Source of the DNA: Dactylosporangium sp. AC04546
Lineage (GTDB): Bacteria > Actinomycetota > Actinomycetes > Mycobacteriales > Micromonosporaceae
DNA length: 24,644 bases
Reading direction: 5' to 3'
Assembly: GCF_022095675.1 (NCBI RefSeq)
Contig: NZ_JAHYSG010000150.1
Span: forward strand, 1 to 24,644
Shown here: positions 14,882 to 22,351 of the stretch, in pieces
Numbering within the stretch: the stretch's first letter is position 1
How the letters are laid out: every line of letters starts with the position of its first letter
Notes under the pieces: generated by a model
Database searches by the model: none
What the model was told of the DNA's origin: nothing
Seen by the model: the letters and a program-made list of their open reading frames with translations, nothing else
Translations under genes and position numbers: made by a program

Positions 14882-15520
14882 GACGTCCACCAGGCCGGGT
14901 GCGACCGACGACGCGCTGCTCATCAGCTCGACGGCGACTTCCAGGGCGGCCTCGCGCCGCTCCCGCTCGGTGCCGGGCCGGTCGCGCAGGATGAACCAGC
15001 TCGCGTGGATCGCGAACAGCGCCATCGCCCGGCGCAGCTGCTGCGCGAGCGGCTCGTCCGGGTCGACGAGGAACTCGAAGACGCGCATCATTTGCTCGCG
15101 CATCTGCTTGCCGGCGTTCATCGTGTTGATGAGCGTCTGGTTGCGCTCGAAGAAGCGGACCACGTTCTCGTTGGGCAGCCGCTCGTGCAGCAGCGCGTAG
15201 CGCCGGATGAACTCCAGCCGCATCTGCTCGTCGCGCCGCTGCGTCGCCGCCCACGCCAGCAGCTCGTCGACGGCGTCCATGCGCTGGTCGATGAGGCTGC
15301 GGACGATGTCTTCCTTGGTCGGGAAGTGGTAATAGAGGGCCGCCTTGGTCACGCCCAGCTTCTCGGCGATCTCCCGCAGCGACGTCTTGTCGTAGCCCTC
15401 CTCGATGAACAGATCCAGGGCGACCTGCTGAATGTGGGCGCGCACGTCCGGCCCGTCGGTGCCCTCGTCACCGACGCGGATCCGGTTGCGGCCGCGCACC
15501 ACGCGCACGTTGTCGTCCAT
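14819..15520 (-). CDS. TetR-family repressor
   Basis: The 233-residue protein has a TetR N-terminal DNA-binding domain. The helix-turn-helix is TSLREIAEKLGVTKAALYYHF at about 46-66, preceded by VALDLFIEEGYDK. The C-terminal ligand-binding domain is all-helical and not assignable to a ligand. It is divergent from a DHA2 efflux pump across 91 bp that hold three copies of a semi-palindromic site, one of them covering its own -10 element (TAGAAT, 15530-15535, minus strand). It therefore probably represses both itself and the pump until a toxic ligand binds. A short purine-rich sequence (GAGAG) precedes the ATG. The 3' end overlaps the GNAT gene. Confidence 0.92.
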   Translation of the reverse strand: MDDNVRVVRGRNRIRVGDEGTDGPDVRAHIQQVALDLFIEEGYDKTSLREIAEKLGVTKAALYYHFPTKEDIVRSLIDQRMDAVDELLAWAATQRRDEQMRLEFIRRYALLHERLPNENVVRFFERNQTLINTMNAGKQMREQMMRVFEFLVDPDEPLAQQLRRAMALFAIHASWFILRDRPGTERERREAALEVAVELMSSASSVAPGLVDVLVREHLEWQPETEQADAGHG

Positions 15521-15531
15521 CGGCTCTCAAT

Positions 15532-15551
15532 TCTACTTGACGGCCGGTTAG
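15532..15551 (-). promoter_or_regulatory. TetR operator copy O1
   Basis: On the minus strand it reads CTAACCGGCCGTCAAGTAGA, identical to O3 at 16 of 20 positions. It covers the tetR -10 element and the -35 hexamer of the pump promoter. Confidence 0.7.
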
Positions 15552-15566
15552 GAGCCAGCTTACCGT
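15537..15566 (+). promoter_or_regulatory. Promoter of the DHA2 efflux gene
   Basis: TTGACG (15537-15542) and TACCGT (15561-15566) are separated by 18 bp, a good sigma-70-type promoter. Initiation would fall near 15573, about 39 bp before the ATG. O1 covers the -35, O2 the -10, and O3 the early leader, so repressor binding would block it completely. Confidence 0.7.
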
Positions 15567-15578
15567 ACGGCTAGTAAG
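15559..15578 (+). promoter_or_regulatory. TetR operator copy O2
   Basis: It reads CTTACCGTACGGCTAGTAAG, with CTTAC/GTAAG outer arms, and matches O3 at 15 of 20 positions in the same orientation. It overlaps the pump -10 element and probable transcription start. Confidence 0.65.
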
Positions 15579-15582
15579 TCAA

Positions 15583-15602
15583 CTAACCGGTCGACAAGTA
15601 AG
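15583..15602 (+). promoter_or_regulatory. TetR operator copy O3
   Basis: It reads CTAACCGGTCGACAAGTAAG. It lies directly before the ribosome site (GGGGAA) of the pump gene. O1 and O3 together form a long inverted repeat matching at 15 of 17 central positions. Confidence 0.7.
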
Positions 15603-15611
15603 CGGGGAACG

Positions 15612-17135
15612 ATGTCCGACAAGACCATCCGCGTCGTGCTGCCCGGCCTGCTCATGGCGATGCTGCTCGCGATGCTCGACAACGTGATCGTGGGCACGGC
15701 GATGCCACGCATCGTGGGTGAGCTCGGCGGCGTCGACCACCTCTCCTGGGTGGTGACCGCCTATGTGCTGGGCACGACCGTCTCCACCCCGATCTGGGGC
15801 AAGCTCGGCGACCTCTACGGCCGCAAGACGGTGTTCCTCACCTCGATCGTGCTGTTCCTGGCCGGCTCGGCGCTGTGCGGCGTCGCGCAGAACATGCCGG
15901 AGCTGATCGGGTTCCGTGCGTTCCAGGGACTCGGCGCGGGCGGCCTGATGGTCGGCGCGATGTCGGTGCTCGGCGACCTGGTGCCGCCCCGCGAGCGCGG
16001 CAAGTACCAGGGGCAGTTCGCGGCCGTCATGGCGGTGGCCATGGTCGGCGGCCCGCTCGTGGGCGGCTTCATCACCGATCACGCCAACTGGCGCTGGGCG
16101 TTCTTCGTGAACCTGCCGCTGGGCGGCGCGGCGCTGGCCCTGCTCGCGCTGCGGCTCGACCTGCCGAAGCGGCGCACCGAGCACCGCATCGACTGGGTCG
16201 GCGCGTCGCTGCTGTCCGTGGGCGTGACCTCGCTGGTGCTGATCACCACCTGGGGCGGCAACCAGTACCCCTGGGCCTCGGTCGAGATCCTCGGGCTGGC
16301 TGTGCTGGCCGTCGCCACGCTGGCCGCGTTCGTGCTGGTGGAGCGGCGCCACCCGGAGCCGATCCTGCCGCTGTCGATCTTCGCCAACCGCAACTTCACG
16401 ATGATCGCCGGCATCGGGTTCCTCGTCGGGTTCGCAATGTTCGGCGCGATCACGTTCCTCCCGCTGTACCAGCAGATCGTCCAGGGCGCCTCGGCCACCA
16501 ACTCCGGCCTGCTCCTGCTGCCGATGATGGCGGGCCTGCTGGTCACGTCGCTGGTGGTCGGGCGGGTCATCACCAAGACCGGGCGGTACCGCGCGTTCCC
16601 GATCATCGGCGGCGTGGTGATGGTGGCCGCCATGGTGCTCCTGGCCCAGCTCGACTCGGACACCTCCAAGGTCATGTCGGGCGTCTACATGACCGTTCTC
16701 GGCCTGGGCATGGGCTGCCTCATGCAGACCTCGATGCTCATCGCGCAGAACAGCGTCGAGCTCAAGGACCTCGGGGTGGCCAGCAGTACCGCCACCTTCG
16801 CCCGGTCCATCGGCGGTGCGTTCGGCGTGGCGGCCTTCGGCGCGGTCTTCAACCACAGGCTGCACGACGTGCTCGGCGAGCGGCTCGGCAGCCAGGCGGC
16901 CGACCAGCTGGCCAGCGGCAGCGGCGGCGCGACGATCGACCCGTCGACCCTCGCGCAGCTGCCGGCGCCGGTGCGATCGGCGGTCGTCGACGCGATCTCC
17001 AGTGGCGTGTCGAGCGTGTTCCTGTGGTCGATCGCGGCGGCCGTGCTGATCCCCGTCCTCGCGCTGTTCATCCGGGAGGTCGCGCTGCGCGGCTCGGAGG
17101 CGCCCGAGCGCACGCTGGTTGCGCAGGAAGGGTAG
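15612..17135 (+). CDS. DHA2-family (EmrB/QacA-type) drug efflux MFS transporter
   Basis: The 507-residue protein has the length and hydrophobicity of a 14-helix drug:proton antiporter. The TM1 motif D1 is MLDNVIVGTAMPRIVGEL with Asp22 or Asp23, motif A is GKLGDLYGRK at 63-72, and motif C in helix 5 is VGGPLVGGFITDHANWRWAFF at about 145-165. These mark the EmrB/QacA group, which exports lipophilic cations, antibiotics or other toxicants. The gene is divergent from a tetR-family gene and controlled by the shared operator array. A GGGGAA ribosome site lies just before the ATG. The stop codon is followed at once by a hairpin. Confidence 0.94.
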   Translation: MSDKTIRVVLPGLLMAMLLAMLDNVIVGTAMPRIVGELGGVDHLSWVVTAYVLGTTVSTPIWGKLGDLYGRKTVFLTSIVLFLAGSALCGVAQNMPELIGFRAFQGLGAGGLMVGAMSVLGDLVPPRERGKYQGQFAAVMAVAMVGGPLVGGFITDHANWRWAFFVNLPLGGAALALLALRLDLPKRRTEHRIDWVGASLLSVGVTSLVLITTWGGNQYPWASVEILGLAVLAVATLAAFVLVERRHPEPILPLSIFANRNFTMIAGIGFLVGFAMFGAITFLPLYQQIVQGASATNSGLLLLPMMAGLLVTSLVVGRVITKTGRYRAFPIIGGVVMVAAMVLLAQLDSDTSKVMSGVYMTVLGLGMGCLMQTSMLIAQNSVELKDLGVASSTATFARSIGGAFGVAAFGAVFNHRLHDVLGERLGSQAADQLASGSGGATIDPSTLAQLPAPVRSAVVDAISSGVSSVFLWSIAAAVLIPVLALFIREVALRGSEAPERTLVAQEG

Positions 17136-17158
17136 TTTCGCGCACCTCCTGCGCGAAA
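17136..17158 (+). terminator. Palindrome immediately after the efflux gene: terminator or operator
   Basis: TTTCGCGCA and TGCGCGAAA form a perfect 9-bp stem with a 5-base loop, starting at the base after the stop codon. It would work as a terminator. Its half-site recurs in the repeat at 17176-17223, so it may equally be a regulator-binding site for the SIS gene. Confidence 0.6.
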
Positions 17159-17175
17159 TTGGCTCCGAAACTGGC

Positions 17176-17223
17176 GTCTGGTGCGCGAAACTGCGAGACT
17201 ATGCGCAGGATCGCGCACCAGAC
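17176..17223. repeat. 13-bp inverted repeat upstream of the SIS gene
   Basis: GTCTGGTGCGCGA (17176-17188) and TCGCGCACCAGAC (17211-17223) are perfect inverted copies 22 bases apart. The second arm ends 16 bp before the GTG start. The inner TGCGCGA core is shared with the palindrome at 17136-17158. This looks like a two-site operator for an unidentified sugar-responsive regulator. Confidence 0.65.
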
Positions 17224-17239
17224 GAAATGGAGTTCCGCC

Positions 17240-18298
17240 GTGACCGAGCAGCCCGGGGCCGGGATGAAGGCCGATATCGCCGACCAGCCCGAGGTCTTCG
17301 CTCGCCTGCTCGACGATGGCGAGCGGGTCGCAGAGATCGCCGGCGTCGCCGCGAAGATCGCCGAGTGGCGGCCGCGCAACGTCATCTTCACCGCCCGCGG
17401 CACCTCGGACCACGCCGCCCTCTACGCCGCCTACCTCACCGAGATCCGCCTCGGCATCCCGGCCGGGCTCGCCTCGCCGTCGGCGATGACCGTCTACGGC
17501 GCGCGCCCCGACCTGCGCGACACGCTCGTCGTCGGGGTCAGCCAGAGTGGTGGCTCGCCCGACCTGCACGAGGTGCTGCGGGTCGCCAAGGAGCAGGGCG
17601 CGCACACCCTGGCCGTGACCAACAACCCGGACTCGCCCCTGGCCGGCGTCGCCGAGCTGCACGTCGACGTCGCCGCCGGCCACGAGGTCGCCGTCGCCGC
17701 CACCAAGACCTACACGGCCGAGCTGCTCGCGCTGCTGCTGCTCGTGGAGAGCGTGCGGGGCGGCGGCACGCTGCCCGCCGAGGAGGCCGCCGAGCTGCGC
17801 CGGCTCCCCGGGCTGGCCGCCGAGCTGCTGGCCGACAGCACCGCGACCGACCTCGCCGCGCGGTACCGCTTCGCCGACCGCCTGGTCACCACCGGCCGCG
17901 GCTACGCCTACCCGACGGCGCGCGAGACGGCGCTCAAGCTCATGGAGACCTCCTACGTGGCCGGCCTGGCGTTCTCCGGCGCCGACCTGCTCCACGGCCC
18001 GCTCGCGATGACCCAGCCCGACGTGCCGGTGCTCGCGGTCGTCGGCGGCGGCCCCGCCGGCACCTCGATGCGCGACGTGGTGGGCCGGCTCAGCGAGCGC
18101 CGCGCCGACGTGGTCGTCGTGGGCCCGGAGACCGTCGCGGGCGCCGCGGCGCACGTCCCGACGCCGGCCGTCGACGAGCGCTACGCGCCGCTGCTCGACA
18201 TCCTGCCGCTCCAGCGCCTGGCGCTGGCCCTGGCGCTGCACCGCGGGGAGAACCCGGACGCGCCGCGCGGCCTGAAGAAGGTCACGACGACGCTGTGA
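17240..18298 (+). CDS. SIS-domain sugar-phosphate isomerase/deaminase (GlmS-C / NagB-II-like)
   Basis: The 352-residue protein has two SIS domains equal to the isomerase half of GlmS but no glutaminase domain. Sugar-phosphate-binding motifs are GTSDHAA at 54-60, SQSGGSPD at 101-108 and AATKTYTAEL at 153-162. The second half has ARETALKLMETSYV (catalytic Glu equivalent), DLLHGPLAM (the ring-opening His equivalent) and the C-terminal DAPRGLKKVTTTL lysine segment. Such stand-alone proteins act as glucosamine-6-phosphate deaminases (NagB-II) or related amino-sugar isomerases (AgaS). GTG 17240 has GGAG 7 bp upstream. It overlaps the convergent lipoprotein gene by 17 bp. Which amino-sugar phosphate it uses cannot be fixed from sequence. 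Confidence 0.88.
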   Translation: MTEQPGAGMKADIADQPEVFARLLDDGERVAEIAGVAAKIAEWRPRNVIFTARGTSDHAALYAAYLTEIRLGIPAGLASPSAMTVYGARPDLRDTLVVGVSQSGGSPDLHEVLRVAKEQGAHTLAVTNNPDSPLAGVAELHVDVAAGHEVAVAATKTYTAELLALLLLVESVRGGGTLPAEEAAELRRLPGLAAELLADSTATDLAARYRFADRLVTTGRGYAYPTARETALKLMETSYVAGLAFSGADLLHGPLAMTQPDVPVLAVVGGGPAGTSMRDVVGRLSERRADVVVVGPETVAGAAAHVPTPAVDERYAPLLDILPLQRLALALALHRGENPDAPRGLKKVTTTL

Positions 18299-18713
18299 CC
18301 GTGACGACCGCGGGCTTGCCCTCGGTCAGCTCCCGGGTCTGGAACGTCTGCGCCGGCCGGTCGGCCACCAGGATCTGGTAGGCCGGCCGGCTGCCGGACA
18401 GGTTCTTCATCCGGAACGCGAAGTTGCAGCGGAACCCGTCGGGCCCCTGGGCCAGCACACCGCCCTCCAGCGTGGTGACCGCCAGCACCTTGCCGTCCGC
18501 GTCGGCGGCGCGCACGGTGGCGCCGGCCACGATGTCCGGCACCGAGGCGGGCGCCAGGCACGGCGTGCCGGGAATGCTGCTCGTCGCGCCGGTGACGCTC
18601 ACGTACCCCTGGAGCTGGAAGTTGTCGGGCTTACGCGTCTCGTCGTGACGGCTCGCCCACCCACATCCACCGAGGGAGACCGTCAACACGAGGGGAAGCA
18701 GGAGACGCCGCAC
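18282..18713 (-). CDS. Small secreted lipoprotein of unknown function
   Basis: The 143-residue product begins with a lipoprotein signal peptide: basic MRR, a hydrophobic core LLLPLVLTVS, and lipobox LGGC with the acylated Cys17. The mature part has two further cysteines, one in SSIPGTPCLAP and one in FRCNFAF, that could form a disulfide. It contains repeated beta-like segments such as DIVAGATVRAADADGKVLAVTT, resembling carboxypeptidase-regulatory-like or Ig-like domains. No specific family was recognised. The GTG at 18713 is used. The gene is divergent from pdtaS with only 23 bp between the two starts, so their promoters must overlap. Confidence 0.8.
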   Translation of the reverse strand: MRRLLLPLVLTVSLGGCGWASRHDETRKPDNFQLQGYVSVTGATSSIPGTPCLAPASVPDIVAGATVRAADADGKVLAVTTLEGGVLAQGPDGFRCNFAFRMKNLSGSRPAYQILVADRPAQTFQTRELTEGKPAVVTVTASS

Positions 18714-18723
18714 GCGGCAACCT

Positions 18724-18736
18724 TAGTCTTGTTCCC
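18724..18736 (+). promoter_or_regulatory. Candidate leaderless promoter (-10 TAGTCT) of pdtaS
   Basis: TAGTCT at 18724-18729 is followed by 7 bases and then GTG 18737. The element lies within the 23-bp space between the divergent lipoprotein and pdtaS starts. Confidence 0.5.
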
Positions 18737-20233
18737 GTGTCGACCCTGCGTGACCTCGTCGAAGAACACACCTCCTTCGCTCCGGAGGACATCGAGCACC
18801 TGCACCGCCTCGCCGGCGACTGGCAGATCGTGTCCGACCTGTCCTTCGCCGACCTGCTGATGTGGGTGCCGACCGGCGACAGGGGAGAGTTCCTCTGCGT
18901 CGCCCAGGTGCGCCCCACGACCGCGCCGACGGCCTACCAGGACGACCAGGTCGGCCGGAGAGCCGGCGGCCCCGAGGTGGCCCACCTGGCCATCGTGCGG
19001 GCCCAGGGGCGGATCTGGCGGGAGGGCGACCCGGTCTGGTACGGCGACATGCCCGCCCGCCACGAGGCCATCCCCGTGCGCCGGCACGGCCAGGCGAAGG
19101 TCATCGCCGTCATCGGCCGCGACACCAACCTCAGCACCGCGCGGACGCCCGCCCAGCTGGAGCTGAACTACCTGACCACCGCCGATGACCTGGCCCAGAT
19201 GATCGCCGACGGCAGCTGGCCGCCGCCGCGCCACCCGGGCGAGACCACCAGCGCGCCGCGCATCGGCGACGGGCTGGTCCGCCTCGACGCGTCCGGCAAG
19301 GTCACCTACGCCAGCCCGAACGCGCAGTCGGCGTACCGGCGGCTGGGACTCGCCGCCCACCTGGTGGGCGAGAGCCTGGCCGAGCTGACCGGCCGGCTGG
19401 TCGACGACCCGCTGGAGGGCGCCGACGCGACCGAGCGCGTGCACTCGGCGCTGCGGGGCGAAGCGCCGGCCCGCAAGGAGCTGGAGGCGCGCGGCGCGAC
19501 GGTGCTCATGCGGGCGCTGCCGCTGATCCCGGCCGGGGTGCCGATCGGGGCGCTCGTGCTGGTGCGGGACATCACCGAGGTGCGGCGGCGGGACCGGCAG
19601 CTGATGACCAAGGACGCGACGATCCGCGAGATCCACCACCGGGTCAAGAACAACCTCCAGACCGTCGCCGCGCTGCTGCGCCTGCAGGCCCGGCGGGTCG
19701 GGGTGCCGGCCGCCCGGCACGCGCTGGAGGAGTCGGTACGGCGGGTGGCGTCCATCGCCCTGGTCCACGAGACCCTGTCGATGTCGTCCGACTCCTCCGA
19801 CGAGGCGGTCGAGTTCGACGGCATCGTCGACCGGGTCGCCGCAGCTGCCGTCGAGGTCGGCGCGACCAGCTTCAAGGTCAACCTGCGCCGTGAGGGCGAC
19901 TTCGGGGTGCTGCCCGCCGAGGTCGCGACCCCGCTGGTCATGGTCCTCAACGAGCTGCTCCAGAACGCGGTCGAGCACGCTTTCGACCCGCCGCCGTCGG
20001 CCGCGCCCGAGGTGGTCCTGTCGGTGCACCGGTTCCGCAAGCAGCTGCACGTGACCGTCGCCGACAACGGGGTCGGGCTGCCCGACGACTTCGACCTGGA
20101 CTCGAGCGAGCGCCTCGGCCTGCAGATCGTGCGGACGCTCGCCACCGGCGAGCTGCGGGGCACGATCGAGCTGCGCCAGCGCGCCGGGGGAGGGACGGAG
20201 GCCGTCATGGTCGTTCCGATGACGAAACGGTGA
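18737..20233 (+). CDS. pdtaS: Soluble sensor histidine kinase PdtaS
   Basis: The 498-residue kinase has no membrane segment. Residues 1-150 form a GAF-like N-terminal sensor, about 175-285 a PAS domain ending in LVLVRDITEVRRRD, then a HisKA_2 domain with EIHHRVKNNLQTVAALLRLQ (phosphoacceptor probably His301). The HATPase_C domain has NELLQNAVEHAF at 405-416, DNGVGLP at 443-449 and RLGLQIVRTL. This is the domain order of M. tuberculosis PdtaS (Rv3220c), which phosphorylates the ANTAR response regulator PdtaR, acting on RNA rather than DNA. No pdtaR-like gene is in the window, as in mycobacteria where it lies elsewhere. The product is encoded next to the sigR block in mycobacteria too. Confidence 0.93.
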   Translation: MSTLRDLVEEHTSFAPEDIEHLHRLAGDWQIVSDLSFADLLMWVPTGDRGEFLCVAQVRPTTAPTAYQDDQVGRRAGGPEVAHLAIVRAQGRIWREGDPVWYGDMPARHEAIPVRRHGQAKVIAVIGRDTNLSTARTPAQLELNYLTTADDLAQMIADGSWPPPRHPGETTSAPRIGDGLVRLDASGKVTYASPNAQSAYRRLGLAAHLVGESLAELTGRLVDDPLEGADATERVHSALRGEAPARKELEARGATVLMRALPLIPAGVPIGALVLVRDITEVRRRDRQLMTKDATIREIHHRVKNNLQTVAALLRLQARRVGVPAARHALEESVRRVASIALVHETLSMSSDSSDEAVEFDGIVDRVAAAAVEVGATSFKVNLRREGDFGVLPAEVATPLVMVLNELLQNAVEHAFDPPPSAAPEVVLSVHRFRKQLHVTVADNGVGLPDDFDLDSSERLGLQIVRTLATGELRGTIELRQRAGGGTEAVMVVPMTKR

Positions 20234-20259
20234 AACCTACCGCAGTGTGAGATGGTGCC

Positions 20260-20278
20260 GTCCGGGAGCGCGCCGGAC
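20260..20278 (+). terminator. Hairpin downstream of pdtaS
   Basis: GTCCGG and CCGGAC form a 6-bp stem with a 7-base loop, 26 bp beyond the pdtaS stop. No T-run follows. The rest of 20234-20385 shows no gene and presumably contains the promoter of the sulfur operon, which could not be placed. Confidence 0.4.
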
Positions 20279-20385
20279 CGGGTGATTCTGCTCTGCAATT
20301 CCTATCGAGTGAGTCGGTTGTTTGTTACCTCCCGATGAACTCGTGCTGAGAGAACCCTCACGTCGGCGTGGCGTAAGGACCGGTC

Positions 20386-20405
20386 GACGTGGAAGACTGC
20401 ACGTC
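20386..20405 (+). promoter_or_regulatory. Hairpin over the leader-peptide ribosome site
   Basis: GACGTG (20386-20391) pairs with CACGTC (20400-20405) around GAAGACTG. The right arm ends at the base before the leader ATG, and the purine-rich GGAAG lies at the stem-loop junction, so folding would limit leader translation. Confidence 0.4.
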
Positions 20406-20489
20406 ATGCACGCTGCTTCTCTGCGGCTCGTCTGCCGCCGACACGTCGACTACGGTCGCGTGCGCAGCGCCATCTGTCCGGCTTGCTGA
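20406..20489 (+). CDS. Leader peptide of the sulfur-assimilation operon
   Basis: A 27-residue peptide begins MHAASLRLVCRRHVDYGRV and ends SAICPAC before TGA. The core (arginine, HVDxxRV, then SAxC at the end) matches the short putative leader peptides found upstream of sulfur genes in many actinobacteria. It has cysteines at residues 10, 24 and 27, two of them in the last four codons. Ribosome stalling at these codons when cysteinyl-tRNA is scarce could alter folding of the 134-base region before the sulfite reductase start. A hairpin CTCTC/GAGAG at 20599-20614 overlaps that gene's ribosome site and is a plausible target. The mechanism is inferred from related cysteine-responsive attenuators in mycobacteria. 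Confidence 0.72.
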   Translation: MHAASLRLVCRRHVDYGRVRSAICPAC

Positions 20490-20539
20490 ACGCCGCCCGC
20501 CTTTTTTCCCGGGTGCGCGACTTCGCGCCGGAATTCTTT

Positions 20540-20555
20540 ATGACATCGACGTCAT
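20540..20555. repeat. Imperfect 16-bp palindrome in the leader region
   Basis: ATGACATCGACGTCAT equals its own reverse complement at 14 of 16 positions. It sits between the leader peptide and sulfite reductase. It could be a regulator site or part of an attenuator fold. Confidence 0.4.
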
Positions 20556-20598
20556 CCATCTCGGCACAGCCGATGATCGGCCGGCGCTCCGTCGCGTG

Positions 20599-20616
20599 CT
20601 CTCGAACCTGAGAGGA
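20599..20616 (+). promoter_or_regulatory. Hairpin sequestering the sulfite reductase ribosome site
   Basis: CTCTC (20599-20603) pairs with GAGAG (20610-20614) over a 6-base loop. GAGGA at 20612-20616 is the Shine-Dalgarno sequence of the ATG at 20624, so opening this short stem would raise translation. Confidence 0.45.
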
Positions 20617-20623
20617 CGCCGCC

Positions 20624-22351
20624 ATGACGGTGGACACCGTCCCGGCAGACAACGCCAATCCCGCTCCCCGTCCCGCCCGTGGACGTGGTGCCGCTGGTGG
20701 GCGCCCTCGTGGTGAAGGCCAGTGGGCCCTCGGTCACCGCGAGCCGCTCAACCCGAACGAGCGCAGCAAGAAGGACGACAACCCGCTCAACGTCCGCGCC
20801 CGCATCGAGAACATCTACGCGCACCGGGGCTTCGACTCGATCGACCCCGCCGACCTGCGCGGACGGTTCCGCTGGTACGGGCTGTACACGCAGCGCCGCC
20901 CCGGCATCGACGGCGGCCGCACGGCGATCCTGGAGCCGGAGGAGCTCGACGACCGCTACTTCATGCTGCGCATCCGCAGCGATGGCGGCCAGCTCGACCT
21001 CGCCCAGCTGCGCACGATCGCGTCGATCGCACAGCGCTTCGCCCGCGACACCGCCGACATCACCGACCGGCAGAACATCCAGCTGCACTGGATCGAGATC
21101 GAGAACGTCCCGCAGATCTGGCAGGAGCTCGAGGCCGTCGGCCTGTCGACCACGGAGGCCTGCGGCGACACCCCGCGGGTGATCCTGGGCAGCCCGATCG
21201 CCGGCGTCGCCGAGACCGAGGTGCTCGACCCGACCGAGGCGATCACCGAGATCAACCGGCGCTTCGTCGGCGACCCGTCGCTGTCGAACCTGCCGCGCAA
21301 GTTCAAGTCGTCGATCTCGTGGCTGGCCGACACGCCGTACGAGGCCAACGACATCTCGTTCGTCGGCGTGATCCACCCCGAGCACGGCCCCGGCTTCGAT
21401 CTCTGGGTCGGCGGCGGTCTCTCGACCAACCCGATGCTCGCCCAGCGCCTCGGCGCCTGGGTGCCGCTCCACGAGGTGGCCGAGGTCTGGCAGGGCGTGG
21501 CCCAGGTCTTCCGCGACTACGGCTACCGCCGGCTGCGCTCCCGGGCGCGGCTGAAGTTCCTGGTCGCCGACTGGGGCGCGGCCAAGTTCCGGGAGGTCCT
21601 GGAGCAGGAGTACCTCAAGCGCCCGCTCATCGACGGGCCCGCCCCGGAGCTGCCGGAGAAGCCGGTCGACCACGTCGGCGTCCACAAGCAGTGGGACGGC
21701 AAGTACTTCGTCGGCGCCGCCCCGATCGCCGGGCGCAGCTCCGGCACGCAGCTCGCCCAGGTCGCCGACCTGGCGGAGGAGCACGGGTCCGGGCGCGTGC
21801 GGCTCACGCCGTACCAGAAGATCCTCGTCCTCGACGTCAGCGAGGACCGGACCGAATCCCTGATCAAGGGGCTGCAGTCGATCGGGCTCGAGCCCCGCCC
21901 GTCCGCCTGGCGCCGCAGCACCATGGCGTGCACCGGCATCGAGTTCTGCAAGCTCGCCATCGTCGAGACCAAGGCCCGCGCCGCCGAGCTGGTGGAGCAC
22001 CTGGAGCGCAAGGTCGCCGAGCTCGACGCGGACATCTCGATCCACCTCAACGGCTGCCCCAACGCCTGCGCCCGCACGCAGGTCGCGGACATCGGCCTCA
22101 AGGGGATGCTGGTCCGCGACGACGCCACCGGCGACATGGTCGAGGGCTTCCAGATCCACCTGGGCGGCGGCCTCGGCATGGCGGCCGGGCAGACGGCCGG
22201 CTTCGGCCGGAAGCTGCGCGGTCTCAAGACCACCGCCGTCGACCTGCCCGCCTACGTCGAGCGGGTCGCTCAGCACTACCTGGCCGGTCGCGAGGCCGGC
22301 GAGTCCTTCGCCCGCTGGGTGATGCGCGCGCCGGAGGACGAGCTCCGATGA
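20624..22351 (+). CDS. sir: Ferredoxin-dependent sulfite reductase (SirA/NirA type)
   Basis: The 575-residue siroheme/[4Fe-4S] enzyme reduces sulfite to sulfide with six electrons from ferredoxin. The cluster cysteines are Cys436 and Cys442 (CTGIEFC) and Cys478 and Cys482 (NGCPNAC). Tyr88 in RWYGLYTQR and Cys180 in EACGDTPR are 92 residues apart, the spacing of the covalent Tyr-Cys pair reported in M. tuberculosis NirA, which marks sulfite rather than nitrite reductases. The N-terminal 45 residues are a low-complexity Ala/Pro/Arg extension. It heads a four-gene run with ATGA overlaps and lies next to APS reductase, supporting sulfite as the substrate. A GAGGA site is 7 bp before the ATG. Confidence 0.94.
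   Translation: MTVDTVPADNANPAPRPARGRGAAGGRPRGEGQWALGHREPLNPNERSKKDDNPLNVRARIENIYAHRGFDSIDPADLRGRFRWYGLYTQRRPGIDGGRTAILEPEELDDRYFMLRIRSDGGQLDLAQLRTIASIAQRFARDTADITDRQNIQLHWIEIENVPQIWQELEAVGLSTTEACGDTPRVILGSPIAGVAETEVLDPTEAITEINRRFVGDPSLSNLPRKFKSSISWLADTPYEANDISFVGVIHPEHGPGFDLWVGGGLSTNPMLAQRLGAWVPLHEVAEVWQGVAQVFRDYGYRRLRSRARLKFLVADWGAAKFREVLEQEYLKRPLIDGPAPELPEKPVDHVGVHKQWDGKYFVGAAPIAGRSSGTQLAQVADLAEEHGSGRVRLTPYQKILVLDVSEDRTESLIKGLQSIGLEPRPSAWRRSTMACTGIEFCKLAIVETKARAAELVEHLERKVAELDADISIHLNGCPNACARTQVADIGLKGMLVRDDATGDMVEGFQIHLGGGLGMAAGQTAGFGRKLRGLKTTAVDLPAYVERVAQHYLAGREAGESFARWVMRAPEDELR

Noticed and set aside
17176..17223. DasR site before the SIS gene
   Set aside because: The arms read GTCTGGTGCGCGA with a 22-bp spacer, unlike the compact ACTGGTCTAGACCAGT-type DasR element.
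15875..17239. Upstream extension of the SIS-gene frame through the efflux gene
   Set aside because: It is a shadow of the DHA2 transporter; the SIS family N-terminus begins at GTG 17240 with its own ribosome site.
20345..20385. CTGAGA motif as part of a TPP riboswitch
   Set aside because: None of the other conserved TPP aptamer segments follow, and the operon is for sulfur assimilation.
20530..20555. GGAAT before sulfite reductase as a second SigR promoter
   Set aside because: The trinucleotide 18 bp downstream is CAT, not GTT, and spacing of 16-19 gives no good match.
20389..20715. A 108-codon frame overlapping the sulfite reductase start
   Set aside because: It overlaps both the leader peptide and the sir N-terminus in another frame and shows no family features.
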